Assembly (NCBI GenBank): GCA_030280995.1
Contig: JASXTE010000017.1
Span: forward strand, 8,141,998-8,205,997
Direction of reading: 5' to 3'
DNA: 64,000 nucleotides
From: Hemileia vastatrix
Lineage: Eukaryota; Basidiomycota; Pucciniomycetes; Pucciniales; Zaghouaniaceae
Shown here: in pieces, positions 12,713 through 23,527 of the stretch
Position numbering within the stretch: the stretch's first letter is position 1
How the letters are laid out: the number at the start of each line of letters is the position of its first letter
Position numbers and translations under genes: made by a program
The notes under the pieces: model-generated
Database searches by the model: none
The model's input: the letters and a program-made list of their open reading frames with translations, nothing else
What the model was told of the DNA's origin: nothing

Positions 12713-12724
12713 CTCGCCAACCCA
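12713..12724 (-). other. RE2 polypurine tract region
   Basis: Read on the minus strand this is TGGGTTGGCGAG directly before the 3' LTR, after a long T run. It is purine-rich but weaker than in RE1 or RE4; assigned mainly by position. Confidence 0.5.
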
Positions 12725-12891
12725 AAAAAAACAATAAAAAAATGATAAGTTATACATTTTATTTATTAATTTGTAATTTTCAGGTATTCAGATTAATTCT
12801 GTAGCATTAAAGATTATACTTTAAAGAAATAAAACATAATAAAATATTATGAGTACTGGTTTTTTAACCCCTCAGCTGGTTGAACAGAAGT

Positions 12892-14679
12892 TTATTTCTG
12901 TTTAAATTTTTTAAGAAGGGTGGATAAATTAGAAATATCTTTTTCAGGTATCCATTTATCAAATTTATTTGATTTCCCTTTAAATCTTAGTAAATACTCA
13001 GTTCCTTTTTCTTTAGTAAGGATTCTTTTCTTGAGTATTTTTTCAATCTCTGCTTTTTCCACAATTTCTTCAGGTTGCTTTTTAGGCCTTCCCCTTCTTT
13101 TTGGAAATAAGTCAGGATCATTTGCATGGTAAGGTTTCAATAATGAGATAGGGAAAACTGGATGTTTCCTATCATATGGAGCATATAATATGACTTCCAC
13201 TGCATTATTCCCAACCATTTTACTTACCACAAAAGGTCCTACAAAGGGATCCTTTAATTTAACATTACCTTGTAAGTTAAAATGTAGTGTTGATATGAGG
13301 ACTTCATCTCCCTTTTTGAATTCAAATTCTTTATGAGATTTGTCCCACCTTTTCTTTTCATATTCAAATGCTTTTTGGATGCATTCTTCTGCATACTTTC
13401 TACACATTTGTTGCATATGAATAAAGGATTTAGTGCCAGGGTGTATATCCAACCTTGGTAATTTATTTAAATGATTTACTGGGGTATTTGGTATGTATCC
13501 CAGCCAGAGTTCAAATGGTTTCTTCTCTGTTACAGAATGAGTTGTGCTGTTATAAGCAAATTCAAGGCCAGGAATTAATGTTACCCAGTCATGTGTGAAT
13601 TTCTCATTGTCTTTGTATTCTAATCCAAAGGCACAATATCTTCTGATCATGTCTTCTAGAGTTTGTATCATCCTCTCAGCCAGCCCATCAGTTTGTGGAT
13701 GGTGTGCTGTAGACAATTTTAATTGACAACCTGATACTTCCATCAAAGATGTCCAGAACTCTGAAGTAAATTTAGGATCTCTGTCAGAGATTATGGCTTT
13801 TGGGAACCCAGCAGTATTCATCATCTGAGTCCACCATAGTAATGCCAAGTCTTTTGCAGATACCTTTTTATGGGTAGGGATAAACTTACACATTTTTGTT
13901 AATCTATCCACTATTACCCAGCAAGAATTGAAACTTTCTTTTCCTGCTAATGGCAAGCCAGTTACAAAATCCATGTTTATAATTTCCCATGGAGCTTTTG
14001 GCTGCTCTATTTGTTGTAACAACCCAGCTCTCTTCCCAGTCAATCTTTTAGATTTCTGACAAGAGTCACATGTTTCAATGTATTTTTGTACATCCTCTTT
14101 CATTTTTATCCACCAGGCTGTATTTTTAACTGTGGTCAATGTTTTGTTAAAGTCAAAATGACCAGCTAAGATGTCATCATGACAAGTACTCAACATTAAC
14201 TCTTTCATAGAAGGTGGTATTACTATTACATTGCTTAACTTTTTCCTGTAATATATATATCCATCTTCAATTGATAGTTTACCTTTTTCCAACGCATTTT
14301 TATACTTTGGAGGCAAGGTTTTAATTAATGCACTCATGGAGGCATTTGTTGGATCATTAAGAATGGTAGATAATTTAGACAAATCTTTATCAGATGAATA
14401 ATTTTCCAATATAGTTTGCATAAACTCATCTTCTAAATCCACTATATAAATCCCAAATATATGTATAACCTCATTTTCAGATACATAAGCTGGGTTGTCA
14501 GCATCATTTGGCAAAGGACTTCTGGATAATAAATCCACATTTGAATGCAATTTTCCTGCTCTGTGAGTGATTGTCATTCTTCCTCTGTGCTCTTGTACAG
14601 CTAGTTGCCATCTAAACATGTGCCTATTAGGTGTTTTCATGTTTAGTAATGATTTTACTGCACTACAATCTGTTATAAG
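12892..14679 (-). pseudogene. RE2 pol: RNase H end, integrase, chromodomain-like tail
   Basis: A 582-residue open stretch from 14640, in the same frame as the upstream RT part and separated from it only by the TAA at 14680-14682. It holds the last part of RNase H, the integrase zinc domain (CHDDILAGHF to CDSC), the catalytic core with Asp in NMDFVTG, Asp in SDRDPKF and Glu in AERMIQ, the C-terminal GPFVVSKMVGNNAVEV block and a chromodomain-like end (YLLRFKGKSNKFDKWIP). The terminator at 12892-12894 is the natural end. It looks intact apart from the separation from RT. Chromodomains in this family direct insertion to particular chromatin; that role here is inference. Confidence 0.88.
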
Positions 14680-15681
14680 TTAAAACTTCTGGTCTTCCAG
14701 ATAGTAATGAAGTTTCTCCAAAGCCCACACCACGGCTAAACATTCTAGCTGTGTGGCACCATACCTTAATTCTGTTTTTCTTAAGGTTTTGGATATATAA
14801 CAGATAACTACTTCAGATAATTTTCCATTTATTATCTGTTTCTGCTGTAAAGCAGGACCTAAACCTATGAAACTTGCATCAGTGTACAAGATAAAAGGTA
14901 GGGTGAAATCTGTCAGTCCCAATATTGGAGCTGACATTAAACATTTCTTTAATTTATTAAAGGCATGTTGTCTTTCATTATTCCAAATGAAAGCCTCATT
15001 CTTCCTGATTAATGTTGTTAAAGGGGCTGCAATGGATTGGTAATTTTTAATATATTGTCTATAATATCCACACATACCCAAAAAACTTTGAACCTCTTTT
15101 ACATTTTTAGGTATCCCAATGTTTTTAATTGCTGCCACCTTATTCTGGTCAACACAAATTTGTAATCCAGATACAACATGTCCAAGTACTTTCAAGGATT
15201 GAAATCCAAATTTACATTTCTTTAATGCAATAGTCATATTAATTTCATCCATTTTTTGAAAGACTCTTTTCAGGTGATTTAAATGTTCATCATATGTTTT
15301 TGAAAACACTATGATGTCATAAATATAGACCAATAGCCATCCTTCAACCATTTCCTGATGAAAAACACTATCCATCAATTTTTGGGAGACTGAAGGCGCA
15401 TTCTTTGGGCCAAATGGCATTCTCACATACTTATATATACCCATATGTGTGGTTATTAATAAGTAATTTTGAGAATTTCTTTCCACAGGAATCTGGTGGT
15501 AACCCTTGTTCCCATCCAGACAGGAAATATATTTTTCTCCTTGTAAGGTAGCATGGATAGAAGCTATCCTTGGTAGAGGGTAAATATCATCTACTGTGTA
15601 TGTATTCAGAGCTCTATAATCACCGCATAATCTTGCCTTATCTTTTTCATAAGAGATTAATACTGGTGAAATGACACAATA
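14680..15681 (-). pseudogene. RE2 pol: reverse transcriptase and RNase H start
   Basis: Polymerase fingers and palm, with the YHQIPVERNSQNYLL-like block, MPFGPKNAPSV, and the thumb and connection (GHVVSGLQICVD). The catalytic YIDD reads YIYD: the first Asp codon is TAT at 15319-15321 instead of GAT. RNase H begins with LYTDASFIGLG. The stretch is closed by a TAA at 14680-14682 where RE1, RE4 and RE5 have GAA (FEL). With YIYD this RT should be inactive, so any movement after that change needed a helper. Confidence 0.88.
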
Positions 15682-16551
15682 CTAGGGTGTTGTGTCCACT
15701 TTTTCAACAATACCCATTTCCAACAACAATTTTATATTGTCTTCAATATCTTTCCTTTTTGCAGGAGATGCTGGGTAAGGTTTCTTTTTTAAGCTGCCAG
15801 GAATATTATCCAAATCAAAGCTTAGAGAGATTTTTATCTCATGGTCTTTGACCAATCCTAGTTCATTTGAACCATGAGCAAATGCCATAGGATATGATTT
15901 AATCAATCTCAAAATATCTTCTTCTTCAATTTTTGAGAGTTGAGGACTGAAAGAGGCCTTTTGGATTTCATTTTCCAATTCAACCACTTCATTGGTGGTT
16001 CTTCCACCTTGAAGTTGTTCTTTTCTAGGAGAAATGGCATATACTGAATTTTCAGAACATATTTTGAATTTTCTTTTACCATTTACGCCTATGATGAAAT
16101 AACTGTTTGCAGGATCTAGTTTAATGCCAAATTTTGTCAATAAATCATTGCCAATAATAAACCAATCACTACAATTATTATTATCCATTACTACAAATTC
16201 ACAAACTGCTCTAACATATCCATTATTATATTTAAAGAATACAGCAGTTTTGTATTTGCCAATTGGATTTAATACTGAACCAAAACCCCACCAGTTCTTT
16301 GTCTGAACAGGTCCTAGTTTTTCCTGGTACTTACTATCAAGTTTCATTAATGTATTAATTGAAACTACACTACCTGCAGCCCCAGTGTCAAGAATGGCAT
16401 TCATTTCTTTTCCACATATGATAATAGGTGCTCTGATAGGTGTTATTTTGTAAGTGTCATGAGATACATCTTTAATTATTTCAGCTTCCTCTATGGAAGT
16501 TAAAGATGTGTCTGTATGAGGTATAGCATCATTCAGGAACATTATATCCTG
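15682..16551 (-). pseudogene. RE2 protease and RT N-terminal linker
   Basis: An aspartic protease with active site LDTGAAGSVVS (near 16385) and the second conserved block FIIGNDLL, followed by the connector to RT (KKKPYPASPAKRKDIEDNI). It ends at a TAG (15682-15684) where RE1 and RE5 have a Lys codon (TPKYCVISP). Same frame as gag upstream and RT downstream. It would process gag-pol in the particle. Confidence 0.85.
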
Positions 16552-17661
16552 TTATAATACAAATATCTCATTTTCATCATCACTGTAAGATATGTTACTT
16601 TTGCAATCCTCACTAGATTCCACACTCTCATCTTCATGATTACTAGGTTCAGAATTCTGTGAGGTTTCAAAAACATTTATTCTCCTCTTACACGTGTGAC
16701 CCTTAAACCAAGGTTTATTACATTTGTAACAAGTGTTATTTTCTTGTCTCTTAGGGACAAGGGGAGCTGAAGGTTTTTTTTTTTCCACTGGTAACTTACT
16801 TGTAGTAGGTTTTACCACGTCAACACTTTGTCTGTAATTACTATACTTGGTTTCATACTTGTGGTTTAATAATATCTCATTGCATATATTAATGAATCCA
16901 GAGGTATCTCTGATAGTTTCAGTTCTAGCTACAATAATGTTTCTAACTGATATAGGCAACTTTTATATTATTTTTTCTTTCCACTCTTCATAATCCATTT
17001 TTGGATCCATAGCTTTCATGATTTTTATTAAATTCATTAAGAAGACCATGGGTTTATCTCCAGCATTTGGATTATATCTGGCCTTTTCATACAATCTTTG
17101 TTGAGTGATTCTAAATTTTGGGCCACCAAATTGCCTTTCAATTAGTGCCTTCCATTCATTCCAGAAGTAATTAATTCCCTCACTCAATACAGATTCAAAC
17201 CATAATAAGGCCACATCTGTAAATAAAGATATTAACTTTGAAGTATTTTCTTCATCAGGTAGTTTGTATGAAAATTTTAAGTTATCAATTCTTTGTATGA
17301 ATTGTTGCCAATCAGATTTTGAATCCCCGTCAAAAGAAGGGTACTGATCTAACTTAGGCCAGTTCTTTTGGCTGGTTTTTGCTTCCCTAACCTGAGGAAT
17401 ATTGAGTAATTCACTTACTTTAGAAAGATGGTCATTTATTTCATCTTTTACTGATTTTATACTCTCAGAGCCCATGACACTATGTTCATGTTCCATCATT
17501 GGTTTATCATCAGAGTGTTTCATAAAAACTGTTACTCTTCCTACATAAGAGGTATTATCCTTTATTGTTTCAGTATTTTTCAAAATGTTAGCTACTTCAA
17601 TTTCTACTCTTTGTAACCTATCTTTTTTCACAGGTACATGAGTTAAGGTATCATTTACATT
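16552..17661 (-). pseudogene. RE2 gag, capsid-like region and zinc knuckle
   Basis: It continues the gag frame after the TAA at 17662-17664. It contains KNWPKLDQYPSFDG, FIQRIDNLKFSYKLP, the codon for Glu after LLWF (GAA) that is TAA in RE1 and RE5, FGGPKFRITQQRLYEK, and the knuckle CYKCNKPWFKGHTC. Two internal stops: TAA at 16963-16965, where RE1 and RE5 have Tyr (YKLP), and TAA at 16552-16554. The knuckle would bind genomic RNA. Confidence 0.82.
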
Positions 17662-18765
17662 TTAAAAAGACAATTTTACATGTCCCTCTATGGTGGCCAT
17701 AATATTCTGAGAATGTTCTAATTTTATTTCTAAATTTTTAATCTCAGAATTTAATCTTTTGTTTTCATTGATCAATTCATTATTTGAACTCTCAATAACT
17801 TTTAACTTATTGGCTGTTGTACTCAATGATTGTGTGATGTTCAATAATACACTTTCCGTATTATTGTTGGACTCTCTAGAGAATTCTTCCAATTTTTCAA
17901 TTCTTAATAATAATTTACTAATTATTTTTGATTCCATTGGATTTTCTTTTAGAAAATATTCAATTTTGTCTGTTTCCAATTCAGAAGATTCATCATCAGG
18001 GTCAAGTTTTAATTCATTTGATTCCATTTTTATATTAATAGTATTTTCCTGGTGGTCAATAAAACTATGTACATTGTCCTCATTTAAAGACAAGTCTAAC
18101 ATGTTATTTTCAAATAAATAATTTTTTAAATCCTTATCAATTATATCTAATAACTCTCTATCAATTTCATTACCTATAAGTAATTGATTGTTAGGATTAT
18201 ATAATTGATCCTGAGAAGATGGATGACTTACCACGGTCTTATTCAATTTCCCCTGCCTCTCCTTGGCTTTCCCCTGTAAGGGTGACTGCTGGATCCCTGT
18301 TGAGGAGGACTGTTGTAATTTTGGGCATACCAATCCCACTTCCATTTGCTTACAGTTATCTTTTGGTCCTCTTCTGGGACTGGAGGTGTTGCTGTGGTAT
18401 TTGGTGCCACTGGTTGTTGATGAGACCTTATATCCACAAGAGCCTGGTTGACTTCTATAAAGCCCTGTGCCGCCCTTTTCTCCAGATTGTTGATCTGGTC
18501 TAACATATTGTTTACTCTTATTTTTAGTGTATTCAATAGGGTTGAGAGGGAGTGAATTTGCTCTTGTAAGGTGTTTTTGGACTTCTTTATTGACATTTGT
18601 TTTAAGAGCTTTTCCTTTTCCTCCATGGACATTGGTGGGGTGTTGTTTATTGTTACTGGTGATTCTTGACCCTCCATTTGGATGTCCTGTAACAGGTCTT
18701 TCAGCTCTAGTTCTTAAGTTATAAGGTTTTGCCTTATTACTTACAATGTCATTGTTGTCACACAT
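17662..18765 (-). pseudogene. RE2 gag N-terminal part (frame A)
   Basis: Starts at ATG 18765 (MCDNNDIVSNKAKPYNLRTR). The segment around PYNLRTRAERPVTGH resembles RE5 (YHTRSKANKKFPGH), so the N-terminus upstream of ORF-B is shared. The middle overlaps ORF-B, and the last third is Glu/Asn/Lys-rich coiled coil (around LLLRIEKLEEFSRE). It is open for 367 codons to a TAA at 17662-17664, beyond which gag continues in the same frame. Confidence 0.78.
18228..18677 (-). pseudogene. RE2 ORF-B, conserved overlapping frame inside gag
   Basis: It starts ATG 18677 (MEGQESPV), is +1 relative to gag, and ends CCG-TGG-TAA at 18228, giving 149 residues if the one in-frame TGA at 18243-18245 is ignored. Features in order: PMSMEEKEKLLKQMSIKK, a coiled-coil segment (LQEQIHSLSTLLNTL, then INNLEKRAAQGFIEVNQAL), a Pro/Thr-rich linker, SKWKWDWYAQNY, and SSHPYRGK with a basic tail. 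RE5 ORF-B aligns over the whole length, including the start ATGGAG and the SM-EEK-LLK-IKK block. Codon third positions differ in this frame while the motif is kept. Product unknown; an accessory or assembly protein is a guess. Confidence 0.7.
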
Positions 18766-19334
18766 TTTTACGTGGAATTTTAAAGAATTGAAAGTTTAGA
18801 TATGAAAAACTTCAAAAAGGAGTTTAATCAGTATTTATTAATACCACTGAAGACAATTTTATTGCTTACTTATTGGTATGAAGTGAATCTTTAAGTGCCA
18901 AAAGTCAAATATGCTTTTATGTGGTCACTTAATTTAACTGGTCTACAATATGTAGCCGTGTTTTTATATTTAAAAAAGAAAATTTTTAGTAAGATTCTTT
19001 CCAAATATTAAATGAATTTTACAAACCAATAAAAAAGGGATTAAGAGTCCTGTAAAAAGAAAACAATTAATCAGTTTAATTGGTTATCATCTGCAAAGAT
19101 CACAAATTTAATTGGTCTATTGACAGACTCCCACTAAGAGCAATTATATGTTAAATTAGTGGTAAAATTGATGATTCAATATCACAATTTTATTATATAA
19201 CAGGGCTTCTTTTTCTGAAATCACTATATAAGTGACCCCAACCTGTTGTAATTATCCAAATATTTCTATAGGGATATTATTTACGTGTACCTTCTTTGAA
19301 AATTTCACTTACTGGATTATAACAGAATTCTTGA
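18766..19334 (-). other. RE2 untranslated leader
   Basis: About 570 bases between PBS and gag start on the minus strand. AT-rich with several TTGGT repeats; no reading frame supported. In plus coordinates it ends just before the PBS at 19335. Confidence 0.6.
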
Positions 19335-19347
19335 GGAAAGGCCCCCA
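19335..19347 (-). other. RE2 primer-binding site
   Basis: Minus strand TGGGGGCCTTTCC, two bases from the 5' LTR. It matches RE1 and RE5 at the same distance. Confidence 0.75.
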
Positions 19348-19349
19348 AT

Positions 19350-20849
19350 TGTCAGGCTAAGGTCAAGTACAAGGACGTGAACTAGCTTGAATAGTCAGTG
19401 GTCTAGAAGATTTTAATGGTCCTATATGAATACTGTAGTATTAATCCACTAAGTGGTAAAATATAATCAAAGATAAAGGTCTCAGTAATATAATTCTCAC
19501 TATTTTTATATATGGCTTACAATCTTTGTAGTTGGTAGAAAAATAGATTATATAATTCAGATACTATTCAAAAGTCTTATAAAAGTACTAATTGATATGT
19601 ATTGTAATTTATTTGGTTATATTGGTTAAATTGTAATGATAAAGAATGTAGAAACAAGACCCAAAAACCTCCTCCTTTTATACACACTGAGTTCCCCAAT
19701 AAATCCCTTGATATACCATCCAATACACAGTTAATTACTCCTCAAAACAACTAATAGACCTTCCCATCAACATCCCTAGTGACCCATGACATAATTAGAC
19801 AAATAACAACCGCCAAAATACTGTAATAATAAGGGAAATCCATCAAAATAAAAGAAAAAGACAAAAAGAGAGTATATGCATATAAAACAATAATATAAAA
19901 GACTAAAGGAGACTTTTTAAGTTTAATAATAGCTTAATAATAAGGGGGATTTACTGTAGAAATAATGGGGCTAATCCTGACATTATACTACGTGAAATTC
20001 CCATTCAAAAATAACCAAAATTGACTGAGAAACCACCCAAAAACTTAAAAAAGAGCGTGAGATGTGGGGTAACTACATGCAGTTCTTGGCAGGCGCTTGC
20101 ACGGGTAAATCCTTGATTAAAATTAGGCAAATTTAAGCGTGGTGATGAAATAAAGTGCCAAGAGTGAGGTTGTTAATGAAATTAGTGCATATAAACAAGG
20201 TCAATGCATTATTAATTAAGCTAGGACACTAAATAAGCGCCTGTCGCCTATTTTAGTGTGTTTCCCCACAGTGGGCGTAGAATGTGGGGTAATTATAGTG
20301 TGAAAAAGCTAACTTTGCTAAAAATGAAGCTATTCACACGGGAAAAAAGCAAGCAGTATGTGGCCAGTACACAGAAGCCATTTCTGGCATAAAAAACACC
20401 AAATTTGAAAAGTGTTATTTTTATGCATTTAAATAGCCAAATCAATATTTCTAAATGAGCCCAATTGATCTGTCAAAGCGCAATTTTGATATTCTCAATT
20501 TTATAGCGCATATAGTCAACTTTTAAGTGAAATAAAGCGCATTTCTTGTTTTTTGCATAAAACAATGAATATAACAGCTTTTAGTGTACTTAAAAATTAT
20601 GTAGCCTTATACTTAAGGTTCTTAAGATTACCCTAACATATTCCAACTTAATATTAAGTACATAAGACCTATAAAAGGTGGATATATGCGTGTATATAAG
20701 GTGTTATAATGGCATTTTTTGTGTATTATCATAATTTTACTTATGTATACTATTTGTGTACTCTTATTTATTGTTCCCATGTATAGTTCATGTGTTTAAC
20801 ATAACTTATAATCACTTTTTACTCAGTCCTGGAGATATACAGGCTGACA
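19350..20849 (-). repeat. RE2 5' LTR (1500 bp)
   Basis: It pairs with 11213-12712 with about 11 substitutions by eye and equal length. It drives minus-strand transcription toward gag. Confidence 0.95.
19674..19682 (-). promoter_or_regulatory. RE2 LTR TATA box (TATAAAAGG, minus strand)
   Basis: It lies about 325 bases before the LTR end on the transcribed strand and is kept in the 3' LTR. Its similarity to the RE1 LTR TATA context (TATAAAAGG) supports the call. Confidence 0.65.
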
Positions 20850-21194
20850 TCATCACTTACTATACACTCAACAATTTAAAGATAATTTTATTACGTTTAT
20901 TATTATTTTTATTAGTATTACAATCTAATTAAAAATTCTAAATAACAATTAAAAGGTTGCCTTAAGTCTGATAGTAATCATAGTGTTTGCCGCGCAGAAC
21001 TCTTACTTGAAATAATATTATCATTAAATAAAACCTCAATTTGTGTCATCTCTCAACTCAATCGCCGTTGTTTCATTTTAAATAAATTATTTCTTTTATT
21101 ACTTTTATTTTTTTTTATATACCTTTAGTGCCTATTCCCTTTTTCTCTTCTTTTCTGCCCCTTTTCTTTCCCTCTTCTAGACAACTGACCGACA
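20850..21194 (+). repeat. RE1 3' LTR, right portion
   Basis: It resumes with TCATCACTTACTATACACTC, matching the 5' LTR from 3203, and ends CTGACCGACA. The next five bases, TTTTT, are the RE1 target duplication. Confidence 0.95.
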
Positions 21195-22340
21195 TTTTTA
21201 CTGAGTATAAATGACCTGTTTTAACTTTCTTTTTTTGTTGTGAAATACCTTTCAAATAATTACAAATTTCTAACTTTTATACCCCCTAATAGAACCTATA
21301 GATAAAATTAAATTATCTTATACATTTAATAATTCAATATATTTGATACTTTCTAGAAAAAAATACTATATAAATACTCTTAAATATTTAAATTACCAAG
21401 ATTCAATACGTGAATAATTAATGTTTTACTTAAATTAACTTCAAATAAGAGTATTATGAATTTCCAGTAAAGATTAAAGCAGAAAAACAAGTTTATAAGT
21501 TAACTTTGATTGCAATATGAATTTTGAAAAAGATTTAATGTTAATACTTTAATAACTTCTGTATTTATTCATTGGAATTAATTTAAACTTTAACATATAG
21601 ATCTATATTAATGAATGTGTTACTTGGAAGTACCTGCAATATTTTTATTTAAAAGAGATTTTTTTCTTTGTTAAAGTATATTTAGTATAATTAGGAGCTT
21701 TGGAAAGTATTTATAGATATTATAGGAATATAAAAAATCTTTAAAATTTATTTCAGTCTATCAATTGAAAGCAAAATCATTCTATAATAATTGAAGATAA
21801 AATGACAGCTATTTGACATAATTTTTTTTTAAAATTTAAATTTTATTTTTATATATTCCCATGAATTTATATCATGTAGAAAAAGTATTTTTGTTAAAAA
21901 AATATACTTGGACTTACATTGTAATAATTTTTTTTTAATTTTAAGAAATTAAAAGAACTTCTCACAGTTTAACTAAGGTTGAACCACAGTCATGCTTAAG
22001 TTATTATTGTGAGTTCAATCTAAGTTATACCAGAGCTAAGATATTTGATTTTAAAAAATTCTATGTATTTATTGCAATAAAAGTTTTTTAGAAATTAAGA
22101 GATCTCAGAGAGTTGTTTCTTTTACTGATTAAATAATAATACATATATTAAGAAATTTTATACTTTTTCTTTCCCTGAGTGTTTAGTAATTACATTTATT
22201 TATTATGGTACATATAGTAATCAGAAATTAAGAAATTAGGAAAAAAATAATTTTATCATTATATCTTGTGGTAAATCTTCATTTGAAGCCCACAATTGAT
22301 GTAGAAATTTATTTTTTCACCTCACAAGCAAAACTCACAT
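21195..22340. other. AT-rich spacer, no feature seen
   Basis: About 1.1 kb of AT-rich DNA between RE1 and RE3A. No open frame with coding character, no RNA gene and no clear repeat were found. Confidence 0.65.
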
Positions 22341-23434
22341 TGTGGTCTTCCAACATTGACAGAGCCCTTTGTTGGTTTATTTGGTGATGTTTAGGTATGC
22401 CTTAAATGGCATTGTTTAAATAATTATATATTTTTCTGGAATTACGCAGCAAATATTGAGACTACGGGGATCTGGATGCTACCATTGGTAAGCCCTGGTT
22501 TTTCTCTATATTTTATGTCTTGTGGACATTTTTCATATTCTAAGTATTTAGGGGATTATTTCTCATTTTTCATTTTAAAAGATAGCTGTTGAATTTTTTT
22601 TTTGTGTTTTATGGGCTAACATTAAGTCATAGGGTTAAGTGCTTCATACCATTGGAAAGAGCGGAATTTTCTCTACACTTCATGTCTAAATGTTGTTATA
22701 GCGTAATTTTGTGTTTTAAGGGTTTTAGTAGTTGTAGGTGAGTTTTCTAAGTAGTTTGAGTGTTTTTGTTTTTGGTGTTTTTCTGGCTTCAGGGTGGTCA
22801 GGCTGCTTCAGGCGGGCTTCCCGGTGCCGGGGGGCCGCCCGCCTCAGTGCTAGAGGGCTGGGAAGCACTTCTAGGGAGGTTTTATGCAATTTGGTGGTCA
22901 GGAACACCAGATTTGTAGGTGTGCATGGGCTCTTGATTAGAAGTCTGTGTGTATATAGTAAAAAAGAGAGTTTTGGGGGAGCCTTAATTATCATTCAACC
23001 ATCCGATGGTGATATCCTTGTTGCTCACTCAGTTTTCACTGTTTTCTGGCCACAATTGGCTGTGTTAGTTGCAAGTAAGTTCTTCATTTAACTTAACTTA
23101 AAAATTTTTTTCTCTGTTATAGTCTTGCAGGCTAAAGAAAGTATTATTTCTGTCTCTGGTGTGTATTTGCAACCTACATCAAGTATCATTGCTTTCTCTG
23201 GTGTGGACATTAGTCTACATTTCAGTTCTTTGGTTTAGTAGTGTATCTGGAGACTACTTTCTTGACTGATCAAGCAGTCAAGTGTTTTTGGAAAGGGGCT
23301 TTTGGTAACAGGAACCAATTTAATGTAACAGGTAAATATCACTTTATTTTTCTAAAGGGACAGGCTTTTTTCTTCTGGTTTTACTCAAACTCCTTTGGTA
23401 AAGGCCTATAGCTAGTACTATAGGATTGACTACA
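22341..23434 (+). repeat. RE3A 5' LTR (1094 bp)
   Basis: It starts TGTGGTCTTCCAACATTG and ends GGATTGACTACA, followed by TTTC and the PBS. A GC-rich island near 22790-22860 (CCGGTGCCGGGGGGCCGCCC) stands out in the AT-rich LTR and is kept in the other three LTRs. A possible TATA box is TATATAG at 22952. Confidence 0.92.
22952..22958 (+). promoter_or_regulatory. possible RE3 LTR TATA box (TATATAG)
   Basis: GTGTGTATATAGT recurs in the LTRs at 48379-49474 and, reversed, at 47112-48211. Position mid-LTR is plausible; no experimental support. Confidence 0.45.
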
Positions 23435-23438
23435 TTTC

Positions 23439-23455
23439 TGGCGCCCAACGTGGGG
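23439..23455 (+). other. RE3A primer-binding site, tRNA-Lys1,2 type
   Basis: TGGCGCCCAACGTGGGG, four bases after the LTR, equals the complement of the 3' end of tRNA-Lys1,2 as used by several retroviruses, from my recollection of that tRNA. RE3B has one mismatch. Confidence 0.85.
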
Positions 23456-23527
23456 TTATGGATCTGTTAGTTTTTTGGATTCTCTTTTGCCTGTGATTGG
23501 CTCTTTTTGGTGTTTTGGTCTGGAAGA

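Larger units (their letters stand above)
11213..20849 (-). mobile_element. RE2: Ty3/Gypsy chromovirus nested in the RE1 3' LTR
   Basis: A complete 9637-bp element on the minus strand, bounded by TGTCAG at 11213 and CTGACA at 20849, with a perfect TCATC duplication (11208-11212 and 20850-20854). The two 1500-bp LTRs differ at roughly 11 positions by eye, so it is the youngest dated insertion here. Gag-pol is one uninterrupted frame of about 1957 codons (18765 to 12892) with no frameshift but five in-frame stops. The RT active site reads YIYD. Confidence 0.96.
2416..21194 (+). mobile_element. RE1: Ty3/Gypsy chromovirus, interrupted by RE2
   Basis: The element starts TGTCAG at 2416 and ends GACA at 21194, flanked on both sides by TTTTT (2411-2415 and 21195-21199). 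Its own length without RE2 is about 9.1 kb. Order: 5' LTR, PBS, leader, gag with overlapping ORF-B, protease, RT, RNase H, integrase, chromodomain-like tail, polypurine tract, 3' LTR. The 3' LTR is split by RE2 exactly at a TCATC duplication. By eye the two LTRs differ at about 20 of 1131 positions, so the insertion is moderately recent and older than RE2. Coding is broken by four in-frame stops and one frameshift. Confidence 0.95.
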
